A stretch of 64,000 bases of DNA from Bactrocera neohumeralis (taxonomy: Eukaryota > Arthropoda > Insecta > Diptera > Tephritidae). A model generated the notes under the pieces. It was given only the letters and a program-made list of their open reading frames with translations, was not told the DNA's origin and did no database searches. Location of the stretch: assembly GCF_024586455.1 (NCBI RefSeq), contig NC_065921.1, positions 10,881,401-10,945,400 of the forward strand, in the 5' to 3' direction. Below are positions 9,726-21,921 of this stretch, in pieces. How positions within the stretch are numbered: the stretch's first letter is position 1; the number at the start of each line of letters is the position of its first letter. The translations under genes and the position numbers were made by a program.

Positions 9726-12700
9726 GTGAAGAGGAATGAATGGTCTCTGAAAATACAGATTATTCACTAGAGTAAGCATGGTGAAAACCAGATCAAAGGT
9801 TGCTCGAATGACCTACTCTGCTGGACGAATATGTTAGTCGTCCGAATATCTGAAAAATTGGGGGATTTCTCATTGTCGTTGTGGAGGTAAGTCGTTTCAG
9901 CTGATCAAAGTTAAATTGGTTCTAAAAAACGTGCTAGACTAAAGGTACTTTGTACTAATATAGACAGGTCATAGATTCGAGCTGGCAATAGTACAACAGC
10001 TGTAGGCCCCAGTTCCCCCAAAAATTAAAAAAAAAAGGTTGAGGTGAAATACCGGGTAGCACTTACATTAAATCGGTTCAGAGTTTTAGGTCAATGGACT
10101 TAGTCGAACATGACTTATTAAAGAATATTGTCATGGAATTCGAAATTGATTAATGTTATGATCCAGAGTGATCTCTGTGCAGAAAAAACAACCCTTTTTT
10201 TACGCAACAGTGAAAAATTTGCTAAAGTTGCAAATATTGTCGGCAAAAACCAAAAAACCTACGTGCTCAGCGTCAATCAAGTAACAGGTTTCTTTAAGTT
10301 AGACATCACCGAGAAAGCCACTTCAATTTCAGCGAACACAGCCCTGTCTTATATTACTAAAAAGCAAAAGAAGGCTTTATTTAAATCGTCAATTCAATTA
10401 CTTTCTTCCTAAGTGGCTCTAATTCTCTCAAGTCATCTATCAATAGGTGTTAAGGATCACCACCAGTGCAGGGTTTTTGTTTTTTTTTTTGTTTCCGAAG
10501 GAGGAATCTTCTGAAGATACTACCAGGGTGAGACTGGTAGTATGGAAATTCATATTGTTCGCTAGAGTACACCTCTTTCGGGACCACGCCCAGACTGTAT
10601 TAAATAACTATGCTGGACTTGCGAAACAGTATGCCTACGTATCAAACCCTTAACTCCGGTTGCTGTAGCTTGTATTTGGACCTGCGGGACCGCCGTTAAG
10701 CACTACTAGTGCACTAGCACTCGCGATATCACCACCATTTCCTGATCCCGTACTAGTGGTGATCCAAAACCTTATCTCTACCGTATCATGCAAATTCCTT
10801 TCATACCAACCTAAATAAATTATCTGAGCACAGAGTGTATACTGGTGATCATCACAGAGTGATTGTCAGAAATTTGATAAAATATAATTCGGGTGCCGAA
10901 AATTAGGAATACTAACTCAAAGAAAGTACAGCTCTCAGCCAATTAAGACGAGATAGCTTCCAAGGCGTGCTAAGCTACTAATAGAAATTAGGCATCTATG
11001 GCATTCAGGCAACTTAGGATTGCTATAGCGTGATCGCTCAGTAAGCAGGCTTTTGACCTTCTCTTTCCAGTAAAGAACCAACATTTATTACATTTAAAAA
11101 TTAGTTTTTTAAGATATATTGCCATAAAAATAAGCAAAATTGAAGACTTCGAACCAGCTTCGCTTTTAATCAAATTAAAGCGGTTATCAATTACAAACTC
11201 ACATAAAACAAACTTACAGCTTTCTTCTAACCTCAAACATGAAAAAAGTTGTGATAAATTGCGGTGGCCGGTGGCGTTGCCATACTAAAATTGCACTTAT
11301 GCTTAATTGCCCTTATAGCCATTTCATCAATAGAAATCTCAAAAAGCGCACACAATAAAAGATATCTGTTTTTTATTCGAGCGCAGTAAATCTCCAATGT
11401 TTTTAATTTTTAACCGCAACGACTGCACGCTAAGGGCTTTACACACACACAGCACCCCTTCACTACCTTGCTGACCGCATTCTATGCAAATTTCAAACAG
11501 TTTTGCGGCCAATGGTAGGTGAAGTTCGAGTGTGAGCGCAGGCCTGACAAAGGTCAACGGCGAACATGTAAATGAAGGCAGGCAAAAATTACATACGAAA
11601 AAGTCAAACACACACGAGCATGTGCGATGTGTGCGATTGGCGAATGTGTCAATGTGTTGTGCCGGTTTGATTGCGTTGGTGATGGTGGTGGTGCGGCAGA
11701 AATCGCGCCAGCTATTTCGGAAATTTATAGCACAGGTCAGAGCAATTTAATTTCGGCACACAATAGGCGGAAGGTGTTATGAATGGCATACGAGGCAATC
11801 CACGCACACACACACACACATACGTTTACATGGATGTAGATTGAGGAATAAAACTCACACGAACATTTCGCTGTGGGCACAACGAGCGAGTGGCCGCATA
11901 TCAAGTCGGTTTGTATATTCACATTTACATGTGTATTTGTGTGTTTGTAGGGCCATGTGCGAGTGAGTTTGCGAATTCTCGAATGTGTAAATGAATGGCA
12001 ACACTTACGCGCAGCCCAATTCACCGCACTTCACCGCTGCATGCGCGTATAAATTGCTCAGCGCATTGTATGCCCGATAAAGTCACAAGGCTGCCTTTCA
12101 TTTGCATATATATGGACACACACACATACATGCATATATATGTATATGGTTGTATGTAAAGTAAACGCATTTTTACCGCAACCATAAATTCAGATTTAAT
12201 GCGACAATAGCAAAATCCGGTCCTTCATTCTTGCCAAAACTGCCTTGAGCTCAGCACATAGACAGCTTCTTTATTTGCCACTCAGTCCAAGGCAGCAGGC
12301 ATTATTACTTCTCACCTCGTCTCGCTTTAGCACGTCTTACTCCGCTAACACATACAGTCACACACACACACACACAGGTCGTTATTGGGCTATTATTACA
12401 ATCATTCGTCTAAGCTTAGCTTACCTTTGGCCACCGGCAATAGAATTCGGCATATTCCTTGAGGACAGCTTAGAAACCTTTTGTTGAAAATGTAGTTACT
12501 GCTTTTGCTTGTTATTGTTGTTGTGACTTATGTTGTTGTAATGATTGTTGTTGTTGTTGCTACTCTTACCTTAGGTGCTATTGCTGTAACGCATTTAGGC
12601 ACTTCATTTGAATTTGACTTGAAAGGCGACACTTATGCTTACTCACACACACACACGCTCACTTAGAAACTCACAAGGCCACAAACACACACAGAAACCT

Positions 12701-12809
12701 TTCCAAACTATATAGTACACCCAAAGAAGCACGCACACATATCTATATAAAAATATACTTCGACTATTTTGCATAAGAAACCAATTTGAAAATAATGGAC
12801 AGCACTTAC
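9726..12809. other. Gene-free stretch with inverted repeats and microsatellites
   Basis: A 94-codon open frame (10128-10412, plus) is unassigned. The 10.45-10.80 kb part is GC-richer and holds three inverted repeats (separate entry). From 11.3 kb on the DNA carries CA/TG tracts, for example 11804-11820 and 12359-12376, and TTG tracts at 12498-12566, as in fly intergenic or intron DNA. Confidence 0.5.
10517..10763. repeat. Cluster of three inverted repeats
   Basis: A perfect 10-bp hairpin (arms 10517-10526 and 10534-10543, ATACTACCAG/CTGGTAGTAT), a perfect 12-bp palindrome CTAGTGCACTAG (10706-10717) and an 8-bp pair (10728-10735 and 10756-10763) lie within 250 bp. The segment is GC-richer than its surroundings. 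The role is unknown; it could be part of an unrecognised mobile element. Confidence 0.6.
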
Positions 12810-12840
12810 CGGCGAATAGGTGTGCTAACTTTTTCAACAT
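12810..12840 (-). CDS. Possible first coding exon, partial
   Basis: On the minus strand an ATG at 12840 opens ten codons (MLKKLAHLFA) plus one base, followed immediately by a perfect donor G|GTAAGT at 12809. Upstream the sequence is A-rich and leader-like (AATAATAGAGGGA before the ATG). The continuation exon would lie at lower coordinates, but I found no convincing partner. This could be the start of a host gene with a long first intron, or chance. No family can be assigned from ten residues. Confidence 0.3.
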
Positions 12841-13555
12841 TCCCTCTATTATTTGGTTTCGTTTTTTTCGCGCTTGCTTCGTGAAAAAAGTAAATTTACT
12901 TTTATTTACTACTTTTCCGTTTGTATGAATTTCACTTTAAATTGTTGGCAATTCAAAGGCGAAAAGGGACGTAAAATAATTTGGGCCATCAAACAAGGCG
13001 CGACCAAACGCGGCACGAGCTAACTAGCCACTTTACAACAGTTCACATGAATGTTTTTTTGGGAAAACGAATTCAACGAAACAAGAAAAATGCAAATTTA
13101 CAAGGCTGTTGGTTGCATGGTTATAATCACTGCCCTCTTAAAATCATAAAGAAAATCAGGTAATCATATAAAAATTTTCTGGGTTATCTGGCAGAGCGAA
13201 AGCTGGAGGCAAGTAGCCCCTTACTACTTACCAAACAGGGTTATATTGCCGAAATAACGACTCTTGGTCGGATAAAATTTTGATAAATTATGCTTTCGGG
13301 GAACCGGCTGTCGGGGAAACTGAAAATTTTTGAACGAAAAAAGTTTTGTCGAATTAATCTTCTACTGAAAATTGTTTAAGATAGTTGCCATCGAGGATCG
13401 CGTCTCAATATCAGCTGTTAGACCTTCGTAGTTGCTAAACTGATATTTCAAATATATGCAATAAGGAGTTTAAATCAAAAATAGTATTTCTACTAAATAC
13501 TTACATGAGCATATTTGGTTTTTAATTTTTAATATTATTAATAATTATGAATATA
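12841..13555. other. Gene-free stretch upstream of the candidate exon
   Basis: If the 12810-12840 exon is real, the sequence up to about 13.0 kb would be its 5' leader and promoter. No transposon or coding motif was recognised. Confidence 0.4.
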
Positions 13556-13775
13556 GGACATTAATAGTCACTAATATTACCATTATTCAGTATTACGGTA
13601 CTCAGTCGGGATGGCATGGAATCAACCAAGGATTTAAACTGACACGGATAAATATTGGCCCATTCTCGGTCTATGGTCTTTTTAAGGTTCCTTGCTGTCT
13701 CAAACTGTCTACCACAGCTCTTGAAGGTACCACAAAGGTTCTCAATCGGATTCATGTAGGACTTAAGGAGCTATA
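13556..13775 (-). mobile_element. Tc1-like transposase C-terminal remnant
   Basis: The minus strand encodes MNPIENLCG, the block after the third catalytic residue (usually DLNPIENLWG). Then come GRQFETARNLKKTIDREW, KSLVDSMPSR and a stop, a typical Tc1 C-terminus. A frameshift precedes MNPIE. Everything upstream of the last about 70 residues is lost. Confidence 0.72.
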
Positions 13776-13981
13776 TCTATGTGACGCATGAAAAATTTGG
13801 CGATTTTCGTGAAGTTTTTAAAAGAAAGTACTCGTTTGAATGTTTCGAACTTCTTTGGACGTAATAAGGTACATCATCAGCTATATTTTAAGAATTGTTT
13901 TTTACAAAAATTTTGGAAAATAACGGAGTTATGTGCTGTCTTCGAAAGTTCAAAAAAAAAATGCCCCAACTGCTGACATGA

Positions 13982-14420
13982 TTTGTTAACATGTACAATG
14001 CGTGTATATTAAAAGAGGTGTCCCCCGATACGTGGAAGGTTCAGCGTCTAGTTCTACTCCCAAAACCAAAAAAGCCAAAAAAAGATTTCAAAAATAACTA
14101 AAGTAGAGTTCAATTATACTGCATTTTTATTCGACATAAAATCATATGGTATTTAGACCAATTAACTTTCTTTCTGAAATACTCATAAGAACCATATCAA
14201 ATGACACGATTGACATATGGCGCCGAGAGAGAGACGTATTTGCATGAATATATAACTTATCAGATATCTATACCACAGCAAAAAGAGAAGAGAGCATCAA
14301 AAGCATCTCAATGTGCCATCAACGGTGGTAAACTTCATCCACAAACTGATTCCGGATAGATAGAAAATCTGGATTTTCGCCTGACACTTGTATTCCTAAG
14401 TGATTTTGCAGAACCATATT
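13982..14420 (+). mobile_element. R1/LOA-type non-LTR retrotransposon, two-piece remnant
   Basis: At 13991 a clean block reads MYNACILKEVSPDTWKVQRL followed by VLLPKPKKPKK, the pre-catalytic part of reverse transcriptase. After a deletion, decayed blocks at about 14170-14370 resemble the C-terminal region (TISND, WRRERDVF, KREESIKSIS, then QRW and LIPD-like residues). The first block is clear; the second is weak. The strand and order fit one deleted element. Confidence 0.6.
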
Positions 14421-17400
14421 TCATCTTTGTACTGTAGAAATGATTCGGATTTCTAACAAAACAAGCTCCAAATATTCCTCAAAATCATCAATTCGGTGTT
14501 AGGTTGGGTCGTCTGTAAGACACGACACGCACTTTGCACAGGGCTTTCGCTATCAAAATATTTATTACAGATATATCTTTGAACTATATGAATCCACCTG
14601 ATATTGTTGTTATCCAAAATAAGGATATGGTATAAATATACCCAAAACATTAACTGAAATGTATTGGCTCGCTCCATAAAAGATGTGGAGAACCTCTGCT
14701 ATCTCTCTGATATCAACGCTATGATTTTCAAGCACTGTTTTTTAATATCTTCGAAGTTTCATTAACAGAGGGGAATTAAAGACTCGCATAAGGCAAATTT
14801 TCGATGACTTCACTGAATGGTTTTTTCCACTCTAATAACTCGAATGTTACTAATGTTTGTTGTAGAAAAGTCTCTGGGTTATCTGGCAGACCAATTTTCA
14901 ACACAACAAAGGTTACTCTAACCATTCAATACGGACAGTTCTCTGAACTTATAATCATTTTGAACATTTCACTAGAATACCTTTAAATCTATACAACTGT
15001 TTCATTTCCGATAATTTCTTTCGCTTTGTGCATTTTATAATAACCAAAAACAGCAACAAAAGCAAACATTATTTTGAGTCTCAATGTAATGTTCATTTAC
15101 CATGCGCAGCGTGATAGCTCACGTGTCCTCACCAACATATTTAATTTAAGGACTCATGTAGGCACCACAAGCTGTAATCATTTACATACATAATGTATAT
15201 ATATTAATACAAATAAATACCCGCACTTACGTATATATTACATATACACATTTACAGTGGTGTTGGTGGAGCTGCAGCTCTCACTTATATTAAGAGCGCA
15301 CTTCATGGCAGAGTCGAATTTAATTGCGCACTGATTGAAATAAATCGAAAATTAATAAAGAATTATTGCGAAAGTTCCATGAATTTGGCAGCACAGCGAA
15401 GAGCAATGGCGCTGCGCACAGTACTTATGCTCGCACATTAATTATTGTGTGTGTGTGTGTGTGGGGCAGGAGTTGGAGTTGTTCAAACTTGAGCAGGAAA
15501 AAACAACAAAGCACAGTCGAACCAATAATCAGAAAGGCAAACGGAGCGCACACAAGCCAAGCAGCAAACCGCCCGAACAACCCACCGTCTATATGGGCAA
15601 CCAACGCTGGCCGCCAAGCATTATGCAGCCTTCAATGGAGAAATGTTAAAGAGCAAATAATTAAATGCCAAAATGTTGAAAGTAATTAATTCGCATGTAC
15701 TCAGAGCAAAATTAAATAAATGCTTTCAAAAAGCTCCTCGCAAAATGGTCGAGGAATCGTTCAATGAGAATTGAGGTGAAACTGCAGTTGCTGCGCCTGA
15801 GTTATGCTTTGTGCTGAAATTGAGCGCATACAGCAACAACAACAGCAATTTGTACAACGCATAAATAAAACTTTGGCTGCAGTTAATTAAGCGCCCCAAA
15901 TAAATTTGTAAACATTAATTTGAAATTATTTTATTTTCGCCAACTGGTGCCTTAAGTGATCGCCGCATTTATCATTGCCTTTAAATTTATTTCTTTGCCT
16001 TAAAATGCTTTTGTCTGTCTTTCCCTTGCACATCTCAAAGAGATGTTGGTAATTGCAGCCGGAAATTGTGCTTCAACGGCGCTGCAGCGGCGATTTGTTT
16101 CATTTCCCCCCAACATTTTCTTTGCCTGCCAACTGACGCATACACGGCGTATACGTAACATGTTTTGCATGGCAGGCAATTAATTTCTAATTATGAAGGT
16201 CACATTGACTTTGAGTTGCCGCATTTCTCAAATAATTTTTGTTTTGTAGCCCAAAGTTACCTTGAAGCTGATTATTTAAATAAATATTATATTTGAATTA
16301 ATTTTCATTGAGATAATTAAACTGAGGTGAATCGAGGAATTTATAAACGTTAGTTGAATCTGTATTTGGACGAAGATAAAATTTTGGCCTTGAAAAAAAA
16401 GGCTTTTGTTTACGTAATAAGTGAATTCTTCCTTCTTATTACTTTCCAATACAGCTTTTCATTCGAAAAATATTTCCTTTAGATTAAAAATAAAAAAAGA
16501 TTGTATCAATTTTTAGTTCGAGACTTTGGAATTGCTTTAAGTAAAAAAGTTTGTATTATATTAAAACTATATATATATTTAATTTTAATCCCACAAATAG
16601 AATTGGAACTAAAAATTTATAACAAATTTTTTAATCTCAAAATCGGAGTTAAAAATGAAGAACAAAATATATATATATAAATAAATGAAATTTATACCTT
16701 TTTGAGAGATTTTCTGGTATTAAAGAAGGAAAGTAGAAGATTTTTGCAATTTAGCTAGTTTCTGTTCAAATTTTATTTCTGTTGCAGCGAACTTATGATA
16801 TCTGCCATGAAACCAGATTTTTACGGAGATAAGCTAAGTTCCCTTTATTTGTGTAAAAATATATGGATCGGAGTAGAGGCCCAAGGCAGAAAGTAACAAA
16901 GTAACTTCGGCATAAGGAGACCTTAACTTGTTGTCTGGTGAACGTAAATATATATGTAAGCACCAATATATTCAAATGTCTCTCTTTAAAGTCACTAAGT
17001 AGTGAAAAATGTCATCAGAGATGGACTAGCTCTCAACCAGTTAGTCCCATTAAGAGACTATATACTATTAGAATTTTCAAAACATTTATGTTTTTATCTT
17101 ATTTTCTTAATTAATATTCATTTCAGAATATAAACAGAAAATTTCATATAGTACCGGTGAATATTTTCGAAGTTATACGCAAATTTAAAAAGGCGTTTCA
17201 GATTGCTTGGAAGTTACAAAGCCAAACCTTAAACGTGTTTCTCCCAAAATGGTGCTATCAAAGTAAAGATAAATATTTTTTTATACACAATTTAAGAACG
17301 AAATTTCAGTCAAAAATCGAATTTTCTGTTTTTGAGAAATCGCCATTTTGTAAAAAAATTTATTTTGCTTATTCCTTCGTTTTCAAAATGTGTAAGACCT

Positions 17401-17454
17401 GGCAACATTAAAATAGAAAAAATTAAAAATCGTGAAAACATCGTCTAAGAAATA
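14421..17454. other. Gene-free stretch, microsatellite island then AT-rich
   Basis: The 15.2-16.2 kb part is GC-richer with a (GT)n tract at 15446-15463 and CAA runs near 15.83 kb. The 16.2-17.4 kb part is very AT-rich. An 84-codon frame (17157-17411) and a 107-codon frame (15366-15689) match nothing known. Confidence 0.5.
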
Positions 17455-18130
17455 CATAAGGTTAGGTAGGTTAGGTTAATCTGGTAGGAATAAGCCACGC
17501 ATACACCAGTTTGGTCCTTTGCGATACCAGATGTAGTTCACTTGCTAAGTCCAAGAGGAGTAGTCATCGTTTAAGATTGCTGCGCTTTATGCGAATTTTA
17601 ACAGAATCTGCGGCTTCACTGTCGATACCTCCTCCAGTGTAACATACTGTGGGGATTTCAGATGCTTATTGCGTAGTATTGCCTTCTCGATCTGTCAATC
17701 CCATCTTGCGGGCGTGTGCCGCCACCAGACAGTGACCAGTTAGTATTTCCATCATGTTCCTAAAGTCTCTTCTATCTAGTGCCAATAAAAAGTGTGTGTA
17801 CTTCCGATCTACCATTTCGCAAGTGACTTTTTCAGTTTTGCACCCAGATAGCTCGTTCTATCGGGTTTGATTTTCTTCACCATGCTTCTTTAGAGATCGT
17901 CATATGAACAATGCATAGATTTCCCAATGTTGATCACGTATTCAGATGTTAGCCATACACCATTCTTGGCAATCTCGTACACTATTTCATTGCCCTCGAG
18001 GCTATTGTGGCCTGGCATCTAGTAGAAGTGAAGTTGCTTACTTCTGGCAACACTTTCCATTGCTGCCCTGCATCCCAAGACACTTCTGGCCAATATGCGA
18101 CATGAGGTTACTGCCTTGATTGCTGCAAGA
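17455..18130 (-). mobile_element. R1/LOA-type non-LTR remnant: RNase H and C-terminus
   Basis: Read on the minus strand, the segment starts with LAAIKAV and ARSVLGCRAA, then carries the RNase H block PGHNSLEGNEIVYEIAKNG. Next come a tail with DRKYTHFLLALDRRDFRNM and LTGHCLVAAHARKMGL, characteristic of R1/I/LOA-like elements with an RNase H domain. The upstream reverse transcriptase is absent. Its 5' end lies 20 bp from the D,D41D element starting at 18152. Confidence 0.78.
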
Positions 18131-18151
18131 TAAAAGCGTTATAGCATTTTT

Positions 18152-19386
18152 ACCGGGTTTTCCAATAGAGATGATATGACTTCTAAGTGTCGTTTCGGCC
18201 ATTTTTAGTATGTCATAATCTGCAATGGTTTTTTTGTATTTCATCGTGAAAATATACACAAAAACAAGAAAACAATCGCTCTCCAAAAACAAGTTTTCGT
18301 GCGCTTTTGTAATTTATCATCCATTTAATCATCCACCTGTGCTGGTTTTTCGTCAAATAGTTGAAAATTTTTAGGATACATTTTCTTTTAATAATATTCA
18401 AGTGACAATAAGACAAAGGGCAGCCCGTAGTAATGAAAATATCGTTGACATTGAAGCAAATGCTACTAAAAACCGCAATTAGTTGATTTCAAGACGTTCT
18501 CAAGAATTGGGAATATCTCCAACCACAACTTAACGAATTTTGAGGAAGGATTTGTGATTACAAGTACATCCATGTAAAATTGTTTTTGATCAAGAACTGA
18601 AGCCATTGGTCCATCGTTATTGTCGCGAATTTGCTGATTTCGCCTTGGAACAATTTAAAAGCGATAACGATTTTTTTTTATAAAATCTTCTTCTTGCATG
18701 AAGCTCACTTTCATTCGCGTTTAATGGTAATTAAACAAAACTGCCGACTCTGATGCGAAAAAAATCCACAAATTATTCATAAACAACCGTAACATTCACC
18801 CAAAATGACAGTTTGGTATGAGTTTTGGTCTAGTGGAATCATCGGTCCATACTTCTTTCGAAATGAAGCTGGAATGGAGAGCAGTATAGCTGAATGATAA
18901 CAAACTTTTTAAGACCGCAATTGGAAGAAGTTGGCCTTTACAACATCTAGTTCCGACCAGATGGGTCTACGTGCCTCACAGCACGTGAAACAAGCAAATT
19001 CTTGGGCGAAAAGTTTGGAGATATCATTATTTCAAGATATTGTGACGTTGAATCGCCTCTCAGAAGTTTCGATTTAACACCATTAGACCACTTTTTGTGG
19101 GATTATTTAAAGTCATTAGCCTTTAGCAATAAACTAGACTCTCTTCAAGCTTCAGAGGTTAAAGGTGTTGTTCATGACATACAACTTGATTTAGTGGAAA
19201 AAGTACTCGAAAATTGGGTTCACTGTATTCGTTCCTGCAAAAGACGTCGTGGAGGCGATTTGAATGATGTTACAATCAGTACTCAATTGTATTGATATTA
19301 CTTCATATTAAATAAAAAAAATGAATTCCGTTAGCAATTAGTTTTTTTTTTAAAGAAATGATATCACTCTTATTGGAAAACCATGT
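18152..19386 (+). mobile_element. Near-full-length D,D41D Tc1/mariner element, dead
   Basis: Terminal inverted repeats are visible: GGGTTTTCCAATAGAGATG on the left and, inward from the right end, GGTTTTCCAATAAGAGTG. The roughly 1.23 kb between them encodes a transposase in broken form. Blocks in order are IRQRAARSNENIV, RRSQELGISPTTT, RILRKDL, DQELKPLVHRYC and FADFALEQF. A damaged first Asp block follows, then FRPDGSTCLTARE with the second Asp, DLTPLDHFLWDYLKS with the third, and a 97-codon open C-terminus ending at 19295. There are 41 residues between the second and third Asp, as in rosa/Visitor-type elements. Stops at several codons and a shift before the first catalytic block disable it. 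Confidence 0.86.
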
Positions 19387-20021
19387 ATTTATTAATAGAC
19401 TACTAAAACATGTTTATGTCACCAAAAAAAGTACTCAAAAAATCTGGTTTCTTGCAGTACAACAAAATTAACTATCGATTATAGAAACTCTGCAACGCCA
19501 CAGTTGTCAGCCGTTGTCACAACAACAACATCCACATCTAGTAAGTCAACCAATTAGACAGCTAACAAACCAATGAGTCAACGAGCATTTAATTTCACTC
19601 ATTCACTGCTTGTAAGCGCATAAATAAATAGTCGAGCTGCTGTTAATTTGCTGCTTTGTGTGCAATACAACAACAAAGCGGAGACCGCTTGCAATTGACA
19701 GTAACGAAGGCTAACTCGCTCGCTTGTTTGCGACAACTTGGCTGTCAGCGTTGTTTGCCTACTCGGCTTGCCGCTGCTGGCTCGTATTTCGGTTGTCAGT
19801 CAGACAACAAACGGCGAATCACACACTTACAAACATAAATAACTATATATAGTATATATGTGTGGGTATATGCTGAGAACTCTGTCGTGATTCCACGACT
19901 TGTGATTTATTTTATACAAACATGCAGCGCACTGACTGCCAGGGCGATTCTGAAGGATGAACGCCAGCAGCTGCCGCCACTCTCCAAATCAAGGCTCGCT
20001 GGCGTTTGCTCTTACACGTGC

Positions 20022-20118
20022 TGTTGTTGTTGCTCTTGTTGCTTATACTATTGTTGTTGTTACTTGTGTTGTAACTGCTGCTCTTGTTGTTTTAGTTGTT
20101 GCTGTAGCTACTGCAGTT
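20022..20118. repeat. Imperfect TTG/TGC trinucleotide tract
   Basis: Repeated TTG with TGC/TGT variants on the plus strand (CAA/CAG on the other), typical of opa-like repeats in flies. No stable coding frame with other family features runs through it. Confidence 0.75.
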
Positions 20119-20427
20119 AAGGACTGTTCTGTCGCTTGAGTTGTATGCACGACGAACAGTCAGTATTTATGACCCGTCAGCATAAATCACATTAATTACT
20201 AGCAGACGACGACATTCATTAAATTCATTTGAATAAATTGAGCGCTCAACTCGAGCAAATGGTCTAAAATAGCAAGCGAAGTCACTGACTTGCCGGCGCT
20301 TTCTATGGCCAAATGGCTGGCACACACACACAAACACCACCAAAAACACCAAATCACTTGATGATGCTTGCCAAATATGGTTAGAGAGATTTATTTTAAA
20401 ATGTTGAATAAAATTCGAAAGGGTTCG

Positions 20428-20446
20428 CGTGTGTGTGTGTGTGTGA
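20428..20446. repeat. (GT)n microsatellite
   Basis: About nine GT units with one interruption near the end (GTGAGTGT). Confidence 0.85.
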
Positions 20447-20854
20447 GTGTACTGAACCAATTTATTGGAGTCCTTTTTGCAAGTGGTGACATAAAAATAA
20501 AATTTAAGTGCAGTTTGTCAATATGTGTGCACTTGGGTTGAGATATAAGTGCCACATGTTGTTAGCAAAATATATTTTTTTACTTGCTATATTTATTTAT
20601 TACAAAATTTATGCATTTCTCGACGCTTGGTTGATGAGTAATTCCAATTTTAGAATTTTTATTGCTGAAAGGCTCGCAGAGTTCAATGAAACTAAGAATG
20701 ATTTCACTTTCGATAGGATTTTGTTATATTATAATGTTGCTAAGTTGAGAGGTTAAATGATGTTATATGACTGATTCCAATCTAACTGCTTTAAAAAGCC
20801 AGAAACAAGCACTCATTCTTCACAACAAAACATATCGTCTCTCGCAAATATATA

Positions 20855-21400
20855 AAAATGGCGCAAGCAGTGTTGGCTATCACGGAAATCTTAATTTGGA
20901 ATAGGGTTGGAAGAATATCCCTAGACATTGCTGATAATTTTGGCATATCATTTGGATCGGTGCAGGAATTGGGCTTGAGGAGAGTAAAATCTCAAATGAT
21001 TCGAAAAACACTCAATTTTTTGGAAAAACCCGTCGTGTTAACATCTGAGAAACAAAGCTTTCTGACTATCAAAACGTAACGAAATGCATCATAACTGGAG
21101 ATGAGACTTGGATCTACGCTTACGATCCGAAACAACCGATCAATCGCGCGAATAACGTGCTAAAGGTGAGCCGAAACCGAAAAACCGCGTCAAAGTCGCT
21201 CAAAAATCAAGACTACGTTGACAGTTTTCTTCGATTATCGTGGTGTAGTGAATTATTAATTCCTTCCGCCGGGCCAAACTGTCAACAAGGAATATTAATT
21301 GAGCGTTATGCGTTCAGATATTGCCGTTACGTGAAGGTATTCGCCTCAAGATTAGGTGATTGACCTAGGTGATTGCTTACTTTTGACGGTCCAATTGTTG
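20855..21400 (+). mobile_element. Mariner (DD34D) transposase remnant
   Basis: The plus strand encodes RISLDIADNFGISFGSVQE (helix-turn-helix region) and LGLRRVKS. After a deletion come KTLNFLEK and the first catalytic block CIITGDETWIYAYDP, then a frameshifted FFDYRG/PPGQTVNKEY-like stretch ending near 21363. The second and third catalytic Asp regions are absent. Fragments of the same subfamily are at 57.1-57.6 kb and 63.8-64.0 kb (ITGDESWIYA-type block). It lies tail to tail with the mariner at 21408-21921. Confidence 0.85.
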
Positions 21401-21407
21401 TTAGCGC

Positions 21408-21921
21408 GAGGTTAGTTCAAAAAGTATTTGTATTTCTTAAGAAAGTGTTTATTATTGTTGAATACTTATTTTTTCCCATTAAAACTAATCATCCACAGAT
21501 GTATTAAACTTCTGCGCCCGTTTTTTCCAATCATCAAAACACATAATACATAATTTTGTGTGATCTCGTACAGCTCCTTCTTTGGTCCGTGCTCATTGAG
21601 CTTTGGTTTCCACGTCATAACCATAAACTTGTGATTTGCAATCAGTTATGATCCTCTGGAACAGATCTGGGTCGTCGCAGGCTGAGCCCAATATCTTCTC
21701 AGCATTATTAACGTGAAGCTGTTTTTGGTCGAAAGTGAGCGATTTCGGCAGAAAAATCGAAGACGAACCAAAACGCTAGCAAACAAAACAGCTGTCAAAA
21801 ATTACCTAAACGTTTCAATTGGCCAATCTTGTCAGCATAAGAAAGGGATATGAGTACCAAAATAACGCAACAAAACAATCGAAAATCGTATGAAATTCGC
21901 GATTATATTTATTCAAACCTC
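21408..21921 (-). mobile_element. Internally deleted mariner with terminal repeats
   Basis: The ends are diverged inverted repeats: GAGGTTAGTTCAAAAAGTA on the left and, inward from the right end, GAGGTTTGAATAAATATA. The minus strand encodes AKFVPKLLTFDQKQ, SACDDPDLFQRIITDC, then QVYGYDVETKAQ, and near the left end CFDDWKKRAQKF. This is the mariner group whose C-terminus is CFEDWKKRWHKC. The first catalytic TGDE has become TDCK. The middle is missing. Confidence 0.8.

Larger units (their letters stand above)
19387..20854. other. Gene-free stretch with TTG and GT microsatellites
   Basis: GC-richer island with TTG/TGC runs at 20022-20118 and a (GT)n tract at 20428-20446. The long Cys/Val-rich open frames over the TTG tract are products of the trinucleotide repeat. 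No gene was recognised. Confidence 0.55.
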
